This document shows, piece by piece, positions 5,324-8,430 of a DNA stretch of 8,430 bases. The stretch is from the NCBI GenBank assembly GCA_011620785.1, contig WOYM01000105.1, positions 8,110 through 16,539 of the forward strand, given 5' to 3'. The translations under genes and the position numbers were made by a program. The notes under the pieces are model-generated. The model had not been told where the DNA came from. It saw only the letters and a program-made list of their open reading frames with translations, and searched no databases. The DNA is from Methanothrix sp. (GTDB lineage Archaea > Halobacteriota > Methanosarcinia > Methanotrichales > Methanotrichaceae). Each line of letters begins with the position of its first letter. Position 1 is the stretch's first letter.

Positions 5324-5479
5324 ATGCCAAAGACTACTCTGACTTTATCAGAACCAATAGCAAAAGCCTTGAAGATCTATACAGTTCAAGCCAAGAGCAG
5401 CATGCGCGCTCAAAGCCAGGTAATAGAAGAGGCGCTAAGAGAGTTCTTCAAGAACCATGGAATTGAAATCGAGGAGTAG
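5324..5479 (+). CDS. Ribbon-helix-helix (CopG/Arc-type) small DNA-binding protein
   Basis: A 51-residue protein with the ribbon-helix-helix pattern: an N-terminal beta strand (KTTLTLS, 3-9), helix A (EPIAKALKIYTVQA, 10-23), a turn with small polar residues (KSSMRAQ), and helix B (SQVIEEALREFFKNHG, 31-46). Dimers of such proteins place the paired strand in the DNA major groove; the alternating T-L-T-L residues would make the base contacts. Many are antitoxins or self-repressing regulators. No toxin gene follows: the next 170 bases hold only a short unconvincing frame and the MsrBA gene comes from the opposite strand. It has its own TATA box, no ribosome binding site and so a leaderless start. 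A T-run at 5484-5488 may end the transcript. Confidence 0.75.
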   Translation: MPKTTLTLSEPIAKALKIYTVQAKSSMRAQSQVIEEALREFFKNHGIEIEE

Positions 5480-5649
5480 CTGCTTTTTGCATCTTCTGCT
5501 CTGCACTTAAAGATATTCTGTCTTGCTCCTGATTCGTCAAGCTGACCCGTATCCCAGACCCGCTGATAAATAGAATTGGGAATTAGATCACATGGCGGGC
5601 AGATGGTGAAGATAGTTATATTAGGGATCGTGCAGGCTATGCTCTCGCT

Positions 5650-6633
5650 TTATTTCCTTTTGAATACATGACAGGATCCCTCTCCCTGCTTTGCGAAATA
5701 ATCCTGATGATACTCCTCCGCCTCAAAAAATTCCGATGCAGGAACGATCTGAGTGACCGCTTTTCGTGCAATGGCCCCAGATCGATCAAACTCTTCCCGG
5801 GATTCCTCTGCTGCTATTCTTTGCCCCTCATTATGGTAGAATATTGCAGAGCGGTATTGAGTGCCGATATCAGGACCCTGGCGGTTGGGCGTGGTGGGAT
5901 CATGCATCCGCCAGAATATGGAGAGCAACTCCCTGTAGGATACAATCTTCGGATCGTACTTTATCTGCACGGCCTCAGCGTGGCCAGTAGTTCCTGTGCA
6001 AACCTGTGCGTAGGACGGATCGGGAGCAGTCCCTCCGGTATATCCCACTTTTGTTTCCAGCACTCCTCGAACCTGCTGAAAGAGAGCTTCCACCCCCCAG
6101 AAGCAGCCTGCGGCAAATGTGGCCAGCTCATAGTCTGGATCGTCCTTCCCGGGACTTTCCATGTGCCCAGATCGAGCCTCATCCTCCTGGAAAAGGCTAA
6201 GATACTCTCCGTAGCCCTCCCGTTCCAGATCCTCTGCCGGTATAAAGCGGAGGGACGCGGAGTTGATGCAATAACGCAATCCCGTCGGCCCAGGACCATC
6301 ATCGAACACATGGCCCAGATGGGAATCTGCGTCTTTGCTGCGAACCTCAACCCGCCTCATATTATAGCTGGTGTCGACGTTCTCAATGATGCGATCCTCC
6401 TTCAGGGGCTTTGTGAAGCTCGGCCAGCCGGTGCCGGAGTCGAACTTATCTTTCGAGCTGAATAGGGGTTCTCCTGAGAGCACATCCACGTAGATGCCGG
6501 ATCGTTTATTATTCCAGAATTCATTTTGAAAGGGAGGTTCGGTGCCGCACTGCTGGGTGACATGAAACTGTAGCGGCGTCAGTTTCTTTTTGGAATTCGT
6601 TTTGGAATCTTTCAGGGAATCCTCTCTTCTCAT
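5650..6633 (-). CDS. msrBA: Fused methionine sulfoxide reductase, MsrB-MsrA order
   Basis: A cytosolic repair enzyme that reduces methionine sulfoxide in oxidised proteins, MsrB acting on the R form and MsrA on the S form. The 327-residue protein has MsrB at about 18-140 and MsrA at about 168-325. In MsrB the signatures are SGTGWPSF (66-73), the HLGHVFDDG region (105-113), and the catalytic C122 in RYCINSASLRF. C29 in QQCGTEPPF is a likely resolving cysteine, and the zinc-binding CxxC pairs of other MsrB forms are absent. In MsrA the catalytic C177 lies in GCFWG, with GYTGG (197-201), TGHAE (216-220), GTQYRS (257-262) and C321 near the end as a probable resolving cysteine. It starts 7 bases after the stop of the 80-residue gene, so the two are probably cotranscribed. 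The N-terminal 15 residues are charged and not part of either domain. Confidence 0.95.
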   Translation of the reverse strand: MRREDSLKDSKTNSKKKLTPLQFHVTQQCGTEPPFQNEFWNNKRSGIYVDVLSGEPLFSSKDKFDSGTGWPSFTKPLKEDRIIENVDTSYNMRRVEVRSKDADSHLGHVFDDGPGPTGLRYCINSASLRFIPAEDLEREGYGEYLSLFQEDEARSGHMESPGKDDPDYELATFAAGCFWGVEALFQQVRGVLETKVGYTGGTAPDPSYAQVCTGTTGHAEAVQIKYDPKIVSYRELLSIFWRMHDPTTPNRQGPDIGTQYRSAIFYHNEGQRIAAEESREEFDRSGAIARKAVTQIVPASEFFEAEEYHQDYFAKQGEGSCHVFKRK

Positions 6634-6640
6634 AAAGCAC

Positions 6641-6883
6641 TTATTTTACGGGATCCTGCTTATAGATTTCTCTATCTTTCAGCAGCTCGATCAGCACTGA
6701 GAATACCGCCGCCTCCAGAGGATCGTCCATAGCATAAAATGCCTCGCTTGAGTGCTTTTTTACCATGTCTGCGAGCTCTTTTGCATAGGACTGATCCTCC
6801 TTCTTTAAAGCTCGACCGGCCTTGGACCAGCGAAGAGAGAGGTCGTTTACCCCCATCCTTACGCTCTCAAAGCTTCGGCCCAT
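6641..6883 (-). CDS. Conserved hypothetical protein, 80 residues
   Basis: A small soluble, mostly helical and charged protein. Visible stretches are GRSFESVRMGV (2-12), RALKKEDQSYAKELADM (24-40), KKHSSEAFYAMDDPLEAAVF (42-61) and a final helix IELLKDREIYKQ. The style resembles a small conserved protein of methanogens, but I cannot name a family or function. There is no signal peptide or membrane helix. It lies 51 bases downstream of the 206-residue gene and 7 bases upstream of msrBA on the same strand, suggesting one transcript. The ATG at 6881-6883 is the first in the frame and its ribosome binding site is weak. Confidence 0.7.
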   Translation of the reverse strand: MGRSFESVRMGVNDLSLRWSKAGRALKKEDQSYAKELADMVKKHSSEAFYAMDDPLEAAVFSVLIELLKDREIYKQDPVK

Positions 6884-6934
6884 CAGAAGCTCTTCAAGGT
6901 GGTCTGGCCAGTGGAACTGGCTTGCGTTTTTCGA

Positions 6935-7555
6935 TTATTCTTTGCAGAAAGCCGTGGCGCAGCACAAGGCCCCTCGGCGAAGCAGAATACTCTGTCGGCA
7001 TAAGTCATCATAGAGAAGCAAAATGCTGCCCTTCGCTGCCTCTCTCATGGCCATAGATGCATACTCCACCATCTCTCCAGCCCCCTCGTAAAGCAGGGGA
7101 TCATGCTCCAGGATCATCAAGGTGTGGTGGCTCTCCTCCAGGACGGTTAGCAGCTGGAAGACGGTAAATGCTCTCCTTACCTCCAGATCTCTAAACCTGC
7201 GATCCAGTCTGCTCAGGACGCGAGAGTAGTTTCCGCAGATGTAGAGGACCTGATACCTGTCGATGCCCAGATGATCGTTGAGGGACTCGATCAGCATCTG
7301 CAATGGAGCCACTAGTATTGCAAAGGCTCTGCTCTCGATGATGATCGCAGGATGCAGTTCGAATTCCATGCGATACATCTCTCGTTTCAGAGGAGATAAG
7401 CACAAGGAATGCGCGGAGCGAATGTGATGAAATGGGATAAGCATCTCTAGCTGCTGCTGGAGATAGGCATATAGATCCCGGCATCCAGCGTCCAGCTGCA
7501 GGAGCTGTTCCTCGGGAGACCATCTCTTCTTTTCCGGTCTTGATCCTACCGGCAA
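6935..7555 (-). CDS. Hypothetical protein, 206 residues, TTG start at a rearranged 5' end
   Basis: A soluble, largely helical protein that I do not recognise. It has a charged N-terminus (PEKKRWSPEEQLLQLD), a mixed central part (YQVLYICGNYSRVLSRLDRR), and a hydrophobic strand LMILEHDPLLYEG near residue 146-158 followed by two helices. The C-terminus carries a cysteine cluster (CCATAFC). The strand looks slightly like a Walker B, but there is no Walker A, so no ATPase is claimed. The only early start is TTG at 7553-7555, three codons after an in-frame TAG and without a ribosome binding site; the first ATG is about 37 codons in. The 5' flank is a foreign dehydrogenase remnant, so the true N-terminus or promoter may have been lost. 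It probably leads the transcript with the 80-residue gene and msrBA. Confidence 0.6.
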   Translation of the reverse strand: MPVGSRPEKKRWSPEEQLLQLDAGCRDLYAYLQQQLEMLIPFHHIRSAHSLCLSPLKREMYRMEFELHPAIIIESRAFAILVAPLQMLIESLNDHLGIDRYQVLYICGNYSRVLSRLDRRFRDLEVRRAFTVFQLLTVLEESHHTLMILEHDPLLYEGAGEMVEYASMAMREAAKGSILLLYDDLCRQSILLRRGALCCATAFCKE

Positions 7556-7575
7556 GCGCGTCTATGCATGCAAGA

Positions 7576-7862
7576 CGGATGTCAGAGATCCCCGATTATG
7601 ACATTTGTGATTGGCACGATGTAATAGAGACGGATCTTACAGGGGTGTTCTTTTGTCTCAAATACGAGATTCCGGCAATTCTCAGCAGCGGTGGTGGGGC
7701 CATTGTGAACATGTCTTCCGGGATGGCGTTGTTGGTCTGGCCGGACTCGCTCCCTACACGGCTGCCAAACATGGCGTTATTGGCTTGACCCGCTCGGCCG
7801 CGCTCGAGTTCGCAGACAAGGGCCTGAGAATAAATGCTGTTGGGCCCGGTTATCTCCGTAGC
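7576..7862 (+). pseudogene. Broken short-chain dehydrogenase/reductase (SDR) fragment
   Basis: About 95 codons of the middle of a classical SDR, whose full length is about 250 residues. The first frame gives DWHDVIETDLTGVFFCLKYE and GGGAIVNMSS with the catalytic serine region. The frame then shifts near 7722-7730 and continues in another frame with GLAPYTAAKHGVIGLTRSAA, holding the catalytic YxxxK, and INAVGPGYL. A single lost base would explain the shift. The NAD-binding Rossmann start (GxxxGxG) and the NAG motif are missing on the left, and the C-terminal part is cut at about 7862 where the second tnpB element begins. It is a decayed gene flanked by two rearrangement points; the substrate cannot be told. 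Confidence 0.8.
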
Positions 7863-7872
7863 AGCGCGGAGA

Positions 7873-7892
7873 CCCCGTCCTTAAGGGCGGGG
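7873..7892 (+). repeat. Stem-loop at the left end of the second tnpB element
   Basis: CCCCGTCC (7873-7880), the loop TTAA and GGGCGGGG (7885-7892) form an 8-bp stem with one G-T pair. It lies 27 bases before TTTTG; the matching hairpin at 1663-1684 lies 26 bases before its TTTTG. Confidence 0.65.
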
Positions 7893-7933
7893 AGGAGCGC
7901 ATGCTTGTCACCTCTTAAGTTTTGTCCGCAAAG

Positions 7934-7939
7934 TATATA
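7934..7939 (+). promoter_or_regulatory. TATA box of tnpB
   Basis: TATATA preceded by AAG stands 31 bases before the GTG at 7965, giving a leaderless or nearly leaderless tnpB transcript. Confidence 0.5.
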
Positions 7940-7964
7940 GATTCCAATCACCTACATATATGAT

Positions 7965-8430
7965 GTGCTTAGGACTATTACATTTAAGCTTAGGTTGACT
8001 AACCAGGATTGCATGACTCTCCTCGATACGATGAGAGCTTACACCATTGCGTTCTCCATCTCCGCAAAATGGGGTGTTGAGAATCAATCCTGTAATAAGG
8101 TAGATAATCACAATGCAACCTACAAGCTTACTCGTCAAAGCATTCCCGATCTTCCTTCCTCTCTGGTACAGGGTGCGAGAGATTGTGCTTGCGAAGCTCT
8201 GAAAGCAGCCAAATGCGAAACGCTTCCAGAACGAAAGCCGCTCTCGGCAATGAGGTACAACCAACGAGTTATCACTGTGAATCTGATCCACGGTTTGGCA
8301 TCAATTGCCAGTACCAACGGAAGAATCAAGGCTACCTTCTTTGTTCCTTCGCATTACAGAGGCTATCTTAACTGGACTATCAAGTCATCGACGATCTCTT
8401 ATGATCGTAGAAACAAAACATTCTATCTGC
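7965..8430 (+). CDS. tnpB: RNA-guided endonuclease TnpB, N-terminal part (cut by window edge)
   Basis: The first 155 codons of an IS605-type TnpB, an RNA-guided DNA endonuclease that supports persistence of the transposon. The visible part covers the N-terminal WED/REC region: VLRTITFKLRLTNQD (strand with the typical basic K-x-L-x-x-T pattern), PDLPSSLVQGARDCACEALK (about 62-81) and the family stretch SAMRYNQRVITVNL (93-106) followed by FFVPSHYRGYL (about 124-134). The RuvC acidic residues and the zinc finger lie beyond the window, so activity cannot be judged. The frame is uninterrupted. The start is GTG at 7965; an ATG at 7960 is in a frame that closes after 12 codons. No ribosome binding site is seen, but a TATA box 31 bases upstream fits a leaderless start. 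Confidence 0.85.
   Translation, partial: MLRTITFKLRLTNQDCMTLLDTMRAYTIAFSISAKWGVENQSCNKVDNHNATYKLTRQSIPDLPSSLVQGARDCACEALKAAKCETLPERKPLSAMRYNQRVITVNLIHGLASIASTNGRIKATFFVPSHYRGYLNWTIKSSTISYDRRNKTFYL

Larger units (their letters stand above)
7868..8430 (+). mobile_element. IS605-type tnpB element, left part (continues beyond the window)
   Basis: From GGAGACCC at 7868 the sequence has a GC-rich stem-loop (7873-7892), TTTTG (7920-7924), a TATA box and a tnpB that remains open to the window edge. No tnpA (Y1 transposase) is seen upstream, so it is a tnpB-only element or a tnpA lies elsewhere. It has broken or flanks the SDR remnant. Alternatively the hairpin is the right end of an earlier, lost copy: its coding reading ETPSLRAGRS resembles some TnpB C-termini. 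Confidence 0.7.

Noticed and set aside
5603..5671. 22-codon hydrophobic frame (MVKIVILGIVQAMLSLYFLL) on the plus strand after the ribbon-helix-helix gene
   Set aside because: Very short, overlaps the 3' end of msrBA on the other strand, and has no promoter; a toxin partner is not supported.
5668..6465. Long open frame of 265 codons on the plus strand opposite msrBA
   Set aside because: It lies wholly antisense to a clear two-domain enzyme, has no family motifs, and follows from the codon pattern of msrBA.
7085..7125. Walker B-like strand (LMILEHD) in the 206-residue protein
   Set aside because: No Walker A or other ATPase motif is present; the match is to a hydrophobic strand only.
1..8430. 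CRISPR arrays, tRNA or rRNA genes
   Set aside because: No regularly spaced repeats, cloverleaf-like segment or rRNA-like sequence was seen on either strand.

Overview
The window looks like a euryarchaeal, methanogen-type chromosome, most likely Methanosarcinales and possibly Methanothrix-like. The reasons are archaeal TATA boxes about 25-30 bases upstream of starts, ribosome binding sites of the GGTGAT type, leaderless starts, a very large TPR protein, and IS605-type TnpB elements in the archaeal style. This placement is inferred from gene style; no marker gene here proves it.

Left part (1-1645): a mechanosensitive channel MscL with a C-terminal zinc ribbon (minus strand) is divergent from a small iron-sulfur protein that joins a 4Fe-4S domain to a CDGSH domain (plus strand). 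A DUF6125-like protein (minus) follows, tail to tail with it. Between that gene and a 645-residue TPR protein lies a remnant of about 280 bases of a TnpB transposon (1658-1938). It keeps a left-end hairpin, a TATA box, the very start and the last ~47 codons of tnpB, and a right-end hairpin, but has lost nearly all of the nuclease gene.

Middle (1934-5650): the TPR gene consists almost entirely of twelve repeats of 46-51 residues. Upstream of it come a gene-poor stretch with an unidentified coding remnant and a possible 30-residue membrane peptide, then a small three-helix membrane protein, a DUF1328 membrane protein, an AT-rich spacer, and a 51-residue ribbon-helix-helix regulator with its own TATA box and a palindrome at its start site.

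Right part (5650-8430): a fused methionine sulfoxide reductase (MsrB then MsrA) is the last gene of a probable minus-strand cluster with two unidentified proteins of 80 and 206 residues. The 206-residue gene abuts a frameshifted remnant of a short-chain dehydrogenase. That remnant ends at the left end of a second TnpB element, whose tnpB starts with GTG at 7965 and runs off the window.

The main signal is the pair of TnpB elements. They share the same left-end layout (hairpin, 26-27 bases, TTTTG, TATA box, start about 30 bases on). One carries an open tnpB as far as visible. The other is cut down to its ends plus the segment that would encode the guide RNA. Stress functions are also grouped here: osmotic release (MscL), oxidative repair (MsrBA) and an iron-sulfur protein.
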